From assembly GCA_002270565.1 (NCBI GenBank), contig NQMI01000014.1, positions 434,001 to 498,000 of the forward strand: a DNA stretch of 64,000 nucleotides, read 5' to 3'. The DNA is from Stenocarpella maydis. Its lineage: Eukaryota > Ascomycota > Sordariomycetes > Diaporthales > Diaporthaceae. Under the pieces are notes generated by a model. It did not search any database. It saw only the letters and a list, made by a program, of their open reading frames with translations, and had not been told where the DNA came from. The position numbers and the translations under genes were made by a program. Below are positions 22,601 to 33,938 of this stretch, piece by piece; position 1 is the stretch's first letter, and each line of letters opens with the position of its first letter.

Positions 22601-24893
22601 CGGATGATTTTCTCTGTTTTTGGCGGCAGGTCGGACTCGACGGTCTCCTTAGTCCGACGGAGGATGTAGGGGGCGATGGAGTTGTGTAACTGACCGAGCT
22701 TCTCCTGCGTTTGCCGGCGCTGCTCTTCGTCCTTCTGCTCGTCGACGACTTCTGGCTTCTCCGACTGACCGAGGAGCTCTAGCTCCTCGTCGATGAGGAC
22801 CTTCCCAGGGTTCAGGAAGTCCAGCAAAGCCGACAGCTCGGCCAGATTGTTCTGGATTGGAGTGCCGGTGATCAGGACCTTGCAGGGAATGTTGAAGCTT
22901 ACGAGCTTAGCGTAAAGCTGAGACTCCCGGTTCTTCAAGCGATGAGCTTCGTCGACGGCGAGTACTTGCCACTTGATGGTCTTCAGAAAATCTGCGTCGA
23001 GGAGGATGTAATCGTACGAAGTGACAAGAACGTTGAATTTGGTCTTCTTTGGGTTGTTGTTGATCATGAGCTCATGCTCACGAATGGTTGAGCGCGCGGC
23101 CTCCGGACCCAGGTAGACAACATAGTTGAGGTCGGGAGCCCAGTGGTTGAAGGTATCACACCAGGCCGGAATGACACTGAGCGGGGCCACGACCAAGAAT
23201 GGCCCTTCTTGGTCTCGGTCGTTGCGCAGCCAACTGAGAAAGGATACGCTCTGCACGGTCTTCCCCAACCCCATTTCATCGGCAAGGATGACATTGTTGC
23301 CACGGGTCCAGTTGAGAGCAAGAAAGTTCAGGCCCATCATCTGGAACTCCCGCAGCTCGCCGTTCGTGATGTACGAAGGCTGGTGCTCCAGCTTGGTCAT
23401 GCGGCCTCTCGTGTCGGGGTTCGACTCCTTGCGGTCTGATTGCCAGCTCCGTTGTGACCGGTCGATGTACTGGTCGATCTTGTCTTGGGCCCGCTCGCTC
23501 ACGTCGGCAGATGATTCCCAGGTGCACTCGTCATATTGCAGGCCCTTCCATTTGATCAGGTACTCGGTACCCTCTTCGCCATCGCGCATAGCTACGACAC
23601 GCTCCACATTGGTGTAGTCCTCGAGGGCCTCGTTCTCGCGCTCGCGGTCGAGGATGTACTGCTCCCTTTGTTCCGGGGTGATATCGTCGTCGTCGTATCG
23701 CATGCTGATTTCGAATTCGACGAACTTCCTGAAGTAGTTTTCCAGCCGGCGAAATCCTCTGAAGCCGGCGACACTCGCGGTGGTTTCCCACGTGTCGTGC
23801 AAATGGGACATGCCTTGCCATTTGATGTAATACTTGAAATCATGCCGGGTCAGGTCTGAACTCCATTCGACACCGTCTTTCAACTCATGCCGAATGATCT
23901 TTTCAATGTAGGGCGAGTTGTCCTCTTCTTCCGCACCTGCCCAGTGGGCCGGAGTGACATCTGAGTCGTCATCCTGCTCAGCATCACTCTCTTGGTAGGC
24001 GCCTGCTGTGACCTGAGCAGCCCTCCGACTATTCCACCTTTTCTCAGCGAAGGCCAATGCAGGTTGCGCAACAGCTTGTCGACGAGCCTTCTTTTGCATC
24101 GCACGGGCTCGGGCACCACCGTATGTGTCGGAGTCGGAATCGTCGGCAGTTGTGTGCCTCAGGGGGGTATCTCGCTTTGAAGCTGGAGGGGGACCGTTAG
24201 TTGTCAGAGAACACGGACATGTTTGGCACGACATGCTTACATGGCAACGATCTCTCTGTCCGTCGCTTCTTGGTAGCTCTGCGATGAACAACAACGGATT
24301 CGGATTCGGAAGAGTCGTCATCCGCACCGACCTATAACAGGATACATCAGTAAAGGTGATAAACAAAGCCGCGTTTGGGGTCGATGTAGGCACTCACGAT
24401 CATCTTGCGCTGTTGTGGACGGGACTGGGATGTGTGGTGGTCAGCACAGTAACTTGCAATCGTCTGCTGGGGGACTAACGCTTCGCCTCAGGCCATATAG
24501 TTCAGGGTTCTCCCTCATGAAGTCTTCCTCAATGCTGCCACCGGCTTTGCGCTTGGAAGCAGCTCGGGAGTCGTCAGAAGCCGAGACAGCACCCTCGGCC
24601 AGGCCATTGCTGCGGGGAGAGGCTGGGCTATCGGCCACTTCATCAAAATCGGCATCATCGGAAGCTCCATTGTCACTAGGGCTTGATGCCCCTTCGAAAT
24701 CATCGGCCCGGCCACCACGAGCCGCCGAGTCGAAGTTGTTCGCGGAATCGGAGGAGGGGGAGGCGACGTCCGGGGCCTGGACGTCTGACAGATCGCTGTC
24801 GCTGGGCTCTGGGTCGAGTAGCTGAACGGCTACGGATGTTGCGACGGGTGACAGATGGCCATTGGCGGGACTAGATTCTGGGGAAGCAGACAT
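19627..24893 (-). CDS. CHD1: Chromodomain helicase CHD1, 5 exons
   Basis: Exons 24893-24480, 24424-24398, 24331-24241, 24182-20090 and 20026-19627 keep frame to 1674 residues. Order of domains: acidic Ser-rich N-terminus, tandem chromodomains (about 269-340 and 369-419), SNF2 ATPase with DEMGLGKT (Walker A, about 480-487), DEAH (588-591), GTPIQNN and a helicase C lobe containing STRAGGLGINL and RAHRIGQ, then a SANT/SLIDE-like DNA-binding region (IRAFFRYG; FGAWTQIRDD) and a CHCT-type C-terminal domain (DFLSTVWPIGEIEVTG) in the last exon, followed by an Arg/Asp-rich tail. CHD1 spaces nucleosomes behind elongating polymerase II. Exon 2 is only 27 nt. The start at 24893 is the ATG before MSASPESS; an upstream leader intron is likely. 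Confidence 0.93.
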
Positions 24894-24920
24894 GGTCACC
24901 GAGGCTGGCGAGGCTGCCCG

Positions 24921-25353
24921 CTGTAAGACGACGATGTCAGTCAGGGTTTGCTGGGGGTGGGAGCGCGACATGGCCAGAGGGCACGTCAGCGATGGCACAG
25001 GCGACCGCGATGCGAGCGTTCCCGGAGGTAAAGAGCAGAGTGCGATGCTTCTGTTGAGCTTGTCGCATACGCCGGGGGGTTAGGCGATGGAGACGAGGCT
25101 GATGGGCGATGGCAAGCAATTGAGGATGCCTCGCAAGCAGGACGGGCATCCCAAGGCGATAGACGCATCGGCATCATCAGCAAGGAGCGAATCCATCGAT
25201 TTGCAGAGCGCCATAGACCTCAGACAGCGACATATAGGCGACTATCAGGGGTCATGGACGCGGAGCTGAGATGGATTTGGATGGCGAGGCACGAGGCAGC
25301 GACACGCGGACAGCGCAGCAAAGAGCCACGGGCACAGGTACGGAGGAACTTAC
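24921..25353 (-). other. Possible leader (5' UTR) intron of CHD1
   Basis: On the minus strand a GTAAGT donor starts at 25353. A CTGAC branch-like site with a TTACAG acceptor ends at 24921, 28 bases before the CHD1 ATG. At 433 nt it would be long for this genome. Splicing is inferred only from signals. Confidence 0.4.
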
Positions 25354-25939
25354 AAGTCATGGACTGATGACTCCCAGGCAGCGGTAGAGCCGAGAGCAGA
25401 AAGAGCGTATTGGAGTCAGTGAAGAGTGGGATGGGGATGGTGGTGGTTGTGGGCTGGGGGAGCTCTCTCGTGGTGGGAGTCCCAATGTCACTCACGGGTG
25501 GATGTGAGAAGATGGGTAACTGGAGGAGTTGGTCGGGTCAGGCAATTTTGAGAGTGCAGAGCAGAGCAGTGGGCAAATTCCCGGGCCGGGTTCCTAAGGC
25601 TTTCCAGGCTAGCAGGCCACCTGGGCCGCCGCACCTGGGCCGCCTACGCCTGATCTGTGCTCGGCTAACAGCTTACGGCAGTGCCTTAGTGGCCCTTCTG
25701 CTAGTGTCTACTGCCAGATGCTGAGCGAGTAGGCAGGCAGGCTGGCAGGTTGCCTGCGCTAGTAGTCTAGTTGAATATCCGTCCGGACGGAACTCAAATG
25801 GCCTAGATACTATACATACTAGGCAACTTGGTAATATGGATTCTGCTCGCCTATTATCACGGACCATGATCAAGTGCATTCACCTCGTGGTTATCGTTGC
25901 AGACCGCTTTAGAGATGGTGCCTGCCTCGAAGCTATGGT

Positions 25940-25959
25940 ACCTACCTAGTTAGGTAGGT
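25940..25959. repeat. Perfect 9-bp inverted repeat
   Basis: ACCTACCTA at 25940-25948 and TAGGTAGGT at 25951-25959 flank GT. A related palindrome occurs at 40638-40656. Confidence 0.8.
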
Positions 25960-27319
25960 TGTATAGGTAGGCATGCTGCTGTAAGATCACCCGTCGTCCT
26001 CTCTTGACTGTACTGAGGATGAGCACATCGAGCATGTCTATTGATGAGGAGGACCATGCGTGACCTCTGCTCCATAGTGCAGCTGAGAATGCATGGATTG
26101 GTGTGTATGTGTCACTTCAGCACCGCGGGCTCACGCTCAAGAATGCTGCAAGGAATGGTGGTCAGCTGTGGCTGATCAAACCAGCAAACACCTCAGCCAG
26201 ACTCGGGCTCCTGGATGGCTGAAGGCTACTACTAGCACTGCCATGGTCACTGTTTGGCAGTAGGTGGAAAACTAAGAAATATGTATCATCTGTATTGGTA
26301 TAGTTCCCCCTTCTATTTATTCAAGACTTGCAGCAGCAATTTATATCTGGTCTCAGTTGGAGATTCGAGGAGGTCGACTACATAGTACACGTCTGGAAAG
26401 CCATTAGGTTGCATTTGGCTTTGACCCTTTCTAAGCTCAGAAGATCGTGCTGCGGCACAGCCAACCCAAATTCCCTGCAGGATTGGACACTTGAAACCGT
26501 GGCCTACATACCAAGTACCAATTACACTTTGGGCCTTGCTAACATCATGAGAACTCGGATATAATAATGTTTATAAGCGGGTCAAGTGGCAGAGGTGCTG
26601 GGGCTGCATTGAATTTGGGGAAGAAACCACAATCTGCGGGGAGAATATATACATTGTATCTACTCCCTGTAGTAACGGCTCAGTTCTGAGATCCTCGCAA
26701 GCATGGAGAAAAGTCACAGTTTGGAAGATACAGTACCAGCCCACGTCAACATGTGCTGTGGCTGCCTGCCTGAGTTTAGTATAGTGCAGTATAGCTGATG
26801 ACATGACGGCTCACAAAACTGTGGATCATGGCAGGCGTGCTTGTGGATCTTGTGTGATAGATATCTGTACCTATGTACACTACTCCGTGTCAGTGGTGCC
26901 AATCCAGGTACCAGAGTACACGCCTGCCCCATTCCGAGCCAGGTCAGCCTATCAAGTCCCTCCTGTTTATGACCAGTTCGATGCTTTACCCCGCTGCCCA
27001 CAAATTCCCAGGCAGTGAGCAATCCCACTGGCAAAAAGACCTTGGCCGGATTTTCGCACACTGGGTTTGGTTGCCGTCTCTCACCTCGCCCCATCTACCA
27101 CATACGCCCACCTCACCTCCTTGCTGTCTTTGTTTCCTTCCTCATCCTCATCCCCCGTTGTTGTTGCTGTCTTACCAAGGAAGGCCTGTACAAGCATCGC
27201 CTCCGCTATCTCCGAGTCCCTGACGCAGCAGACGATCCCACTGATTACGGGCACCGTGAGCCTTCGACAAGAAGCTTTTTGCCAGCGAGCTCGACGACTG
27301 CGGTCGCATCAACCCAACA

Positions 27320-29752
27320 ATGTCGGACAAACTTACCCGGTATGGCCACCCACTCCTGAACAGGCCGCCAGACGCAGCCACACCTGTGCCCTTTGGCCTC
27401 AAGTGAACAAGACTGAAGATTAACGTGCAACCGCCGCCAGTATTGCCATTGTCAACAGCGACAAGGTCCGCCCCGACTGCCCCGCTACCCCGCTAGTGAT
27501 CCATGTGAGGCCGTTGGACTGACGACAGATCTTCTCGCCCCTACAGTGCAAGCCAAAGGTGCGCCCCTACATGCCTACATACACACCACCTAAACCCAGG
27601 GCTTGGGGAACTTGGGCGACTGACAGCCAGCACTAGAAATGTCGGCAAGAATGCAAGAAGTCATGCCCCGTCGTGCGAAGCGGAAAGCTCTGTTAGTTGC
27701 CTCACTCTCCTAACCCCCCCCCCCCAGTCAAAGCGAGAGAGCGTTGAGTGCTGACAGGTATCCCTACTCCAGGCATTGAAGTGACCCCCGACTCCCGACT
27801 GGCCTTCATTTCCGAGTCCCTCTGCATCGGATGCGGTATCTGCCCCAAGAAGTGCCCTTTCAGCGCCATCACCATCATCAACCTGCCCACGAACCTCGAA
27901 AGCCAGGTGACCCACCGATACTCTGCCAACAGCTTCAAGCTTCACAGACTGCCTATGCCCCGGCCAGGAAATGTCTTGGGTCTCGTCGGAACAAACGGTA
28001 TCGGAAAGAGTACTGCCCTGAAGATCCTCAGTGGAAAGTTGAAGCCGAACTTGGGCAGGTTCGACAACCCGCCGGACTGGGAGGATGTCATCAAGTACTT
28101 CAGGGGCTCCGAGCTCCAGAACTACTTCACAAAGCTTCTGGAGGACGACCTGACCTCCGTGGTGAAGCCGCAATATGTCGACCAGCTCCCCAAGGCCATT
28201 CGTGGCCCAGAAAAGTCTGTCAACTCCCTCCTCAACAAGGCGAAGCAGCTTGACAACCTCGAGGAGGTCCTGGACGTCCTTGAGTTGCGTCACATCTACG
28301 ACCGTGACGTCCCCCTACTATCTGGTGGTGAGCTCCAGCGATTCGCCATCGGTGTCACCTGTGTAAGTAACACTCGCTCGCCTGGACTCGCGACAACTTG
28401 CTAAACGTGGGGTTTCGGAACAGGTGCAAAACAAGGATGTCTACATGTTCGATGAGCCTTCTTCGTATCTCGATGTCAAGCAGCGTCTGGCTGCTGCCAG
28501 GATGATCAGGTCGCTGTCAAAGCACGACAACTACATCATCGGTTCGTCTCCTTTCCAATCCTTGGTCTCGAAACTTGTCAATTCTCGGGTTGGTTACGCA
28601 CAGTAGTCTTTCATTTTGCTGACCCAGAATGTAGTCGTCGAGCACGACCTAAGCGTGTTGGATTATCTCTCAGATTACGTCTGCGTCCTCTACGGGCAAC
28701 CCGCTGTCTACGGTGTCGTTAGTCTTCCGCACAGTGTCCGAGAGGGCATCAACATCTTCCTGGATGGTCACATTCCCACAGAGAACTTGCGTTTCCGTGA
28801 TGAGTCCCTCACGTTCCGGATCGCAGAGGCTCAAGACGTTTTCGATAATGACCAGACACGTGCCTTCAACTACCCGTCAATGGAGAAGACCCTGGGCAAC
28901 TTCAAGCTGAAGATAGACAGTGGCTCGTTCACTGACTCTGAGATCATTGTCATGATGGGCGAGAACGGCACTGGCAAGACCACTTTCTGTCGAATGCTCG
29001 CAGGTGCTCTGAAGCCCGACGGAACGCAAAAGGTTCCAGACATGAGAATCAGCATGAAGCCCCAGACCATCACTCCCAAGTTCGAGGGAACTGTGCGACA
29101 GCTATTCTTCAAGAAGATCCGTGCATCATGTAAGTGTGGCAGGACCGGTTCGGTTGGTTGTCCTCTTGTACTAACCAGCGATGACAGTCTTGTCTCCTCA
29201 GTTCCAAACCGATGTCGTGAAGCCCCTCAAGCTGTGAGTATAACCGCTATTCACGTTTCAAAACCTGGGCGCTGACCAAGGCAAAGTGACGACTTCATCG
29301 ATCAGGAGGTCAAGAACTTGTCCGGTGGTGAATTGCAGAGAGTCGCCATTGTCCTCGCCCTTGGTCTTCCCGCCGACATCTACGTGATCGACGAGCCTTC
29401 TGCCTACCTCGACTCCGAGCAACGTATCATCGCATCACGCGTCATCAAGCGGTTCATCATGCACGCCAAGAAGACTGCTTTCATTGTGGAGCACGATTTC
29501 ATCATGGCCACCTACCTCGCCGACCGCGTCATTGTCTTTGACGGCCAACCTGGTATCAACGCTCATGCCAACTCGCCCGAATCACTGCTCACTGGTTGCA
29601 ACTCGTTCCTCAAGAACCTGGATGTCACATTCCGCCGTGACCCATCCAACTACCGTCCTCGTATCAACAAGGCCGGCTCTCAACTTGACCAGGAGCAGAA
29701 GCTGAACGGCAACTACTTCTTCCTCGAGGATCCGGAGAAGACCAGTGCCTGA
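27320..29752 (+). CDS. RLI1: ABCE1/RLI1 ribosome-recycling ATPase, 9 exons
   Basis: Exons 27320-27339, 27441-27465, 27547-27558, 27637-27691, 27773-28362, 28424-28541, 28635-29129, 29188-29233 and 29287-29752 give 608 residues, the same length as yeast Rli1. The N-terminal iron-sulfur domain has its eight cysteines ([16 protein letters not shown], then [12 protein letters not shown]). NBD1 shows [17 protein letters not shown] and [13 protein letters not shown]2 shows [17 protein letters not shown] and [10 protein letters not shown]. The protein splits 80S ribosomes after termination and acts in initiation and ribosome export. The first four exons are 20, 25, 12 and 55 nt, so the cysteine domain is spread over five exons. 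Intron 4 carries a run of 12 C. The intron after exon 2 starts GTCCGC, an unusual donor, and the last intron ends AAAG; both are required by frame. Confidence 0.95.
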
Positions 29753-30757
29753 AACATCCACTCCGAACAAGGAGAACAACAAGGACACGGTCCCACCACC
29801 ACGTAATCACGAGCATGCATCGGGTCCAGGCGTTCTAGGCGTCCAAAAGAAAGGCGTGGGCCGGGCGGATGGCTCCACTGGTGAACTGGGCTTAGAGGAA
29901 GGCGGCTTGGGTGAGAATGACGATCCCGAAATCTGACGATGGCGACGGCAGTCTATCCCCTGTTGCCTGGTCCCACGATGGGTTACAATGCTACGGCTCA
30001 GCCTAGCTTGAGGTCTGGCTTCTCTCACCGTCCCCATCCGTGTTTAGCCCCGGACACGTATGATGAGGGATGGAAAGAGCAATACTAGTCATCATGACTG
30101 TCGTGGATAGAGGGGCAGTGGGTTAAGAGGGTGACTGCCGTCAGGGCTGCATTTACACAAATTGCGGCATACGCTATAACTTGGGAGTGAAATCCCCGAT
30201 GCAGAATTTACAAGTGTGATTAGATACAAACACGTCAATTTAAGGACACGATGATTTACGGAGAATGACTAATTTCGAAGTGACTAAGTCTACCAACAAT
30301 GCAACAGGGAATTGGGGGAGGGAGGGAAACCGACCGCCAGTCAGAGATTCTCTTTTCATGGCGCAATTTGGGAGGTCTGGGGTCGGCGAGATGCGCTGGG
30401 AATAGGTAACGTACACGGCAATAGTTGCCTCACTTGCCATTGGTCGAGTTTCATGTCGGAAAAGAAATGAGAACAATAAGGCGTAGTTTGAGTGTCGGCA
30501 ATCTCGACGTGAGAGGGTCTCGGTCCAAGTGGCAGCGGGGCAGGGGCGTGTTAGAAGTTTTTGCATCTGCTCTCGGGTGAGGCTGAGCAATCGTCTGCTG
30601 GTCCGAAGCGGTCATCTTGCCCCACCATGAGTAGTGAGTCGGAAGTGATTGTCGTACGTACTGGTGGCGACATGTATCCGTCTCTATCCCCTCAAGAACT
30701 TGCCGGGCCCAGTCTGTCAAGGGAACGTCGGGTCGGTGGCGCCCATGGAGTGATGCT
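29753..30757. other. Intergenic between convergent RLI1 and PRP40
   Basis: About 1 kb with both 3' ends. No gene or RNA structure recognised. Confidence 0.65.
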
Positions 30758-33430
30758 TTAATCCTCCTCAATCTCGCCCTCTTCGCTGCCGGAATGCACG
30801 CCCGCAGGTTCTTCCTCTGGTATCGCAGGCGGTTGTGGAGACCTAGTCTTCAGACGACCATCACGACGGGGGGTACGCTCACGAGGTGAAATATCTCTCT
30901 TCAATCTCTGCAGTTGGTGTTAGTAATTATTAAGATACGGTTGTCCCGGCGACACATACCTTCGAGTCCCTGGAATCCGGGCGGCGCTCATCCTCGTCAT
31001 CAGCGCGGCGCCTCCTGGCACCGGATGGCTTCTCATCGTAATTGAGGTCGTCGACGTCCTTTTCGACGACACGTCGGCGATAAGAGCGCTCACGTTCCTC
31101 TTCGCGATCGCGGCGCTCACGCTCATAACGGTCAAGTGGGTCGTCGCGGCGGGAGCGAATGGGACGATCCTCGTCGCGGTGACGGTCGCGTTCACGTTCT
31201 CGATCACGATCTCTGTAACGATCTCGCTCTCGATCGCGATCGCGCTCTCGCTCTCGCTCACGCTCTCTGTCCCTGTCTCTGTCCCGATGAATATCATGCC
31301 CGTCAGAGGACCTACGGTCTGACAACAAGGTCTCGGCCATGCTCGATTTACGATAGTTACGCTCCCTCTCAGCAATGGCTTTGCGGCGGTCCGCTTCGTA
31401 GAGGTCTGGCTCCGGGCTGCGACTAGACCTGCGGGGTGTTCGCCCACCGCGATGAGATCTCTCACCTCTGTCTCTGCTTCGCTCCCTCTCTCGCTCCCTG
31501 TAGCGATCACGCGATCGATCACGGCGGCGCCTATCCTTTTCTAGGTCTTCTTCCTTTTCTCGCAGGCGCCGCATATGCTTATCGAAAGCGCTGCGGTGTC
31601 CCTCCTCGGTAGTAACTGCCTGGAATTCAGGCGTCTTCTGGAGACGCAACTTGACTTTTTCGTAAGTGTCACTCAAAGTGATTGGGGGGTCCAGGCGCTT
31701 CATATACGAGCGCAGGTCATCAATAGCTCGGCGCTGTTGGCGTTCAGAGTGTCGGTCCTCCTCTGGTGGCTTCGCTCTTCGTTCCTGAAGCTGCAGAGTT
31801 CTTGTTAAGCGGGGAGCGATAAGGCAAGAGACAAGGGGCCTTACCCGCTCGAAGATGAATTTCAGTATGTCTCGGTCAATGTTAGCAGTACGACGGTCTT
31901 CTTTCAACACCGCAAGGAAATCTTGGAAATCTGTCTTGGGGGTGACCTCGAACCGCTTGTCCTATGAAGCTGTTAGCATTCGAGGCGCTAGTCTAGCGTT
32001 TGAGGCAACTTACATGAAGCACGTCCATCACATCGTTGCGAGTGCCTCGGAGCCCTCGCTCCTCCTCCTCAACCACATCCCAGAATAGCTCCTGCGGAGT
32101 AGACCCATTCTGGCCAATCATAGCTGTATAGCGTGCATCATTCTCAACCAGTGGAAAAATTTGCTTCCATTTCGTACCAGCCTTGATTTTGCCGTCGTTC
32201 TTCAGCTCACTCAGCAGGCTCAGGAAAGCGTCACGATTCTGGCGCTCTTTGCGGAACTTCTTCGACTTCTGGGCCTGTCTGTTGTCGTTGAAAGTGCGTT
32301 CCACTGCCTTCATATGGTTCTGGAAGACGCTCAAGATATCGAACTTGCTCAGGGACTTGTACTTCTCTTCACTCTGAAACGGTTGGGTGCCAGAGATGAT
32401 TTCTTGAGCCTCAGACCATCGAGTGTAGGGTTCCAAATTCAGCTTGGGGAGGAGATCGATCAGCCCGTCCATGGCGCTCTTGCGCAAAGCTGTCTGCTCT
32501 TCCCTGTGTCGTTTCTTGAGCTCAATGATGTAGTCTTCAAAGAGATGGCGACGTTCTTCCTCATTGCTGGTAGAGCGGAAAATTGTCTCGCCCTCGATCA
32601 TTGGCCGAGCTGTCTTCCACCTAGTATAGTGTTTGATCTCAGGGTGGCTCTTGAGCATAGTAGCAAAGTCAGCACGGAGCTTGGTCAGTCTTTCCTTAGC
32701 TCGCTCCTTATCTTGCGATATCACGTCTTGGCAGTACTTCATAAAGGCAACTTTCCTGTCCCTCGGGTCCTTAATGGCACGGTACTGGGGATCCTTCACT
32801 ATCGCTCGAAGAGTCTGCTCCCATGTCCAGTCAGGCTGAACATTGCTGCGCTTCAGAAGTTTCACAAAGGCAGCCTCGGCCTCTTCAGCAGTGGCGTATT
32901 CCGGGTCGTTGCTCGCGGGGACGAATTGTTGTGCTCGCATATCGTTGCCAAAAGTCAGCTGTCGTGATTCGCCGATTGGCTCGCGAGAGTCGCGAGACTG
33001 GTCAAAGCTCTGGCCGCCTGATGGGCCGGGGGTCGGGAAGGCGCCCGGGGTGGCAGGAGTCGTCGGAGTGCCGGCGGACGTGGTTCCAAGGGCACGTTTG
33101 TAGACGTCCGGCATCTCCCATGAACTGGTCTTGGTTTCTGTATTGTACCAGTACTTCCTACCACCCTCGGCAGTGTATTCTTTCCACGGCTGGTTCGCGA
33201 GCGCACGCTGCACGGGTGTTAGCAACGGTAAGACGTAAGTCTGAAGGCCATTCGGGGCCGGGGGGGGGGGGATTTCAACCTACCTCTGCCGGGCTCATCA
33301 TCTCCTCTGGCTTTGTCCATTGTGTCACCTTCGTAGCAGCATTGTAATAATATGCGCGGCCATCGGGCGTGCGGTGTTCTTGCCAGATGGCAGCCCCCGG
33401 CGGGGGAAATTGTCCGTTCAGGCCGTTCAT
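30758..33430 (-). CDS. PRP40: U1 snRNP splicing factor PRP40 (WW and FF domains), 5 exons
   Basis: Exons 33430-33284, 33207-32014, 31961-31845, 31790-30960 and 30907-30758 give 812 residues; all four introns are phase 0. Two WW domains open the protein ([19 protein letters not shown] and [19 protein letters not shown]), then several FF-type helical repeats (e.g. [50 protein letters not shown]). A long C-terminal tail of alternating R-D/R-E follows (about 31195-31300), ending in [11 protein letters not shown]40 bridges the U1 snRNP at the 5' splice site to branch-point proteins and binds the polymerase II CTD. The RD/RE tail is much longer than in yeast and resembles SR-like proteins. Intron 1 has a run of 12 C on the sense strand. 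The start at 33430 is the first ATG giving the WW context. Confidence 0.93.
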
Positions 33431-33938
33431 TCTGGTCAGCGCGTGTCGCGTTCTCCCCTGGAAAGGGCTGTCGGGCAAGCGAAGCCAGTGAGGAGTGTAA
33501 TGGATATTCAACTCTAACACGAGGAGGACAAAAATGCAGAAGTGATGGCCAGAGTGACAGCTAGAAGAAGCCGACAGCTCTAGGGTCCGAAGGGTTGGAG
33601 GAGGGCAAATTGCGCTGCAAAATCAAAGCCGCAGACAAATTCAGGCAGGAAAGGCTGGGGGCCGCACGGGCCATGTGGAAGGAGCTTCCGTTCCCAGATC
33701 CACCGGACCGGGTTATGTATTCCGTACCGAGGTACTTAGCTTGGCTGGCCCCTGGGAAGCTCCAGCGTTACCTCATCCATGCTGGCGGGCGCTGGACGCA
33801 CCCTGCGCCTCTGATGCGCGCGCCTGTCGTCCTGGAACATCAAACAAGGTCGAGACTCACGCCCTTTTCCGCAAGTCGGTCTCTTAGACCATCTTAGACG
33901 ATGCTGTAAGCGCATGAACCTCTCTGGTGCGCTGCAAG
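33431..33938. promoter_or_regulatory. Shared bidirectional promoter region of PRP40 and TRS65
   Basis: 508 bp separate the two divergent start codons. Two upstream ATGs precede TRS65: a two-codon ATG-CTG-TAA at 33901-33909, and an ATG at 33914 whose frame overlaps the TRS65 start and ends at 34135. If they are in the leader they could dampen TRS65 translation. No factor site was identified. Confidence 0.5.

Larger units (their letters stand above)
24894..27319. other. Intergenic between divergent CHD1 and RLI1
   Basis: About 2.4 kb containing both promoters. It holds the probable CHD1 leader intron, a perfect inverted repeat at 25940-25959 and pyrimidine-rich DNA upstream of RLI1 (27095-27180). 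No gene is supported. Confidence 0.65.

Noticed and set aside
27661..28293. 210-codon frame antisense to RLI1
   Set aside because: Shadow of the well-conserved RLI1 exons; no start context or similarity of its own.
32161..32967. 268-codon frame antisense to PRP40
   Set aside because: Mirror of the FF-domain exon; leucine-rich only because it reads the complement of lysine/glutamate codons.
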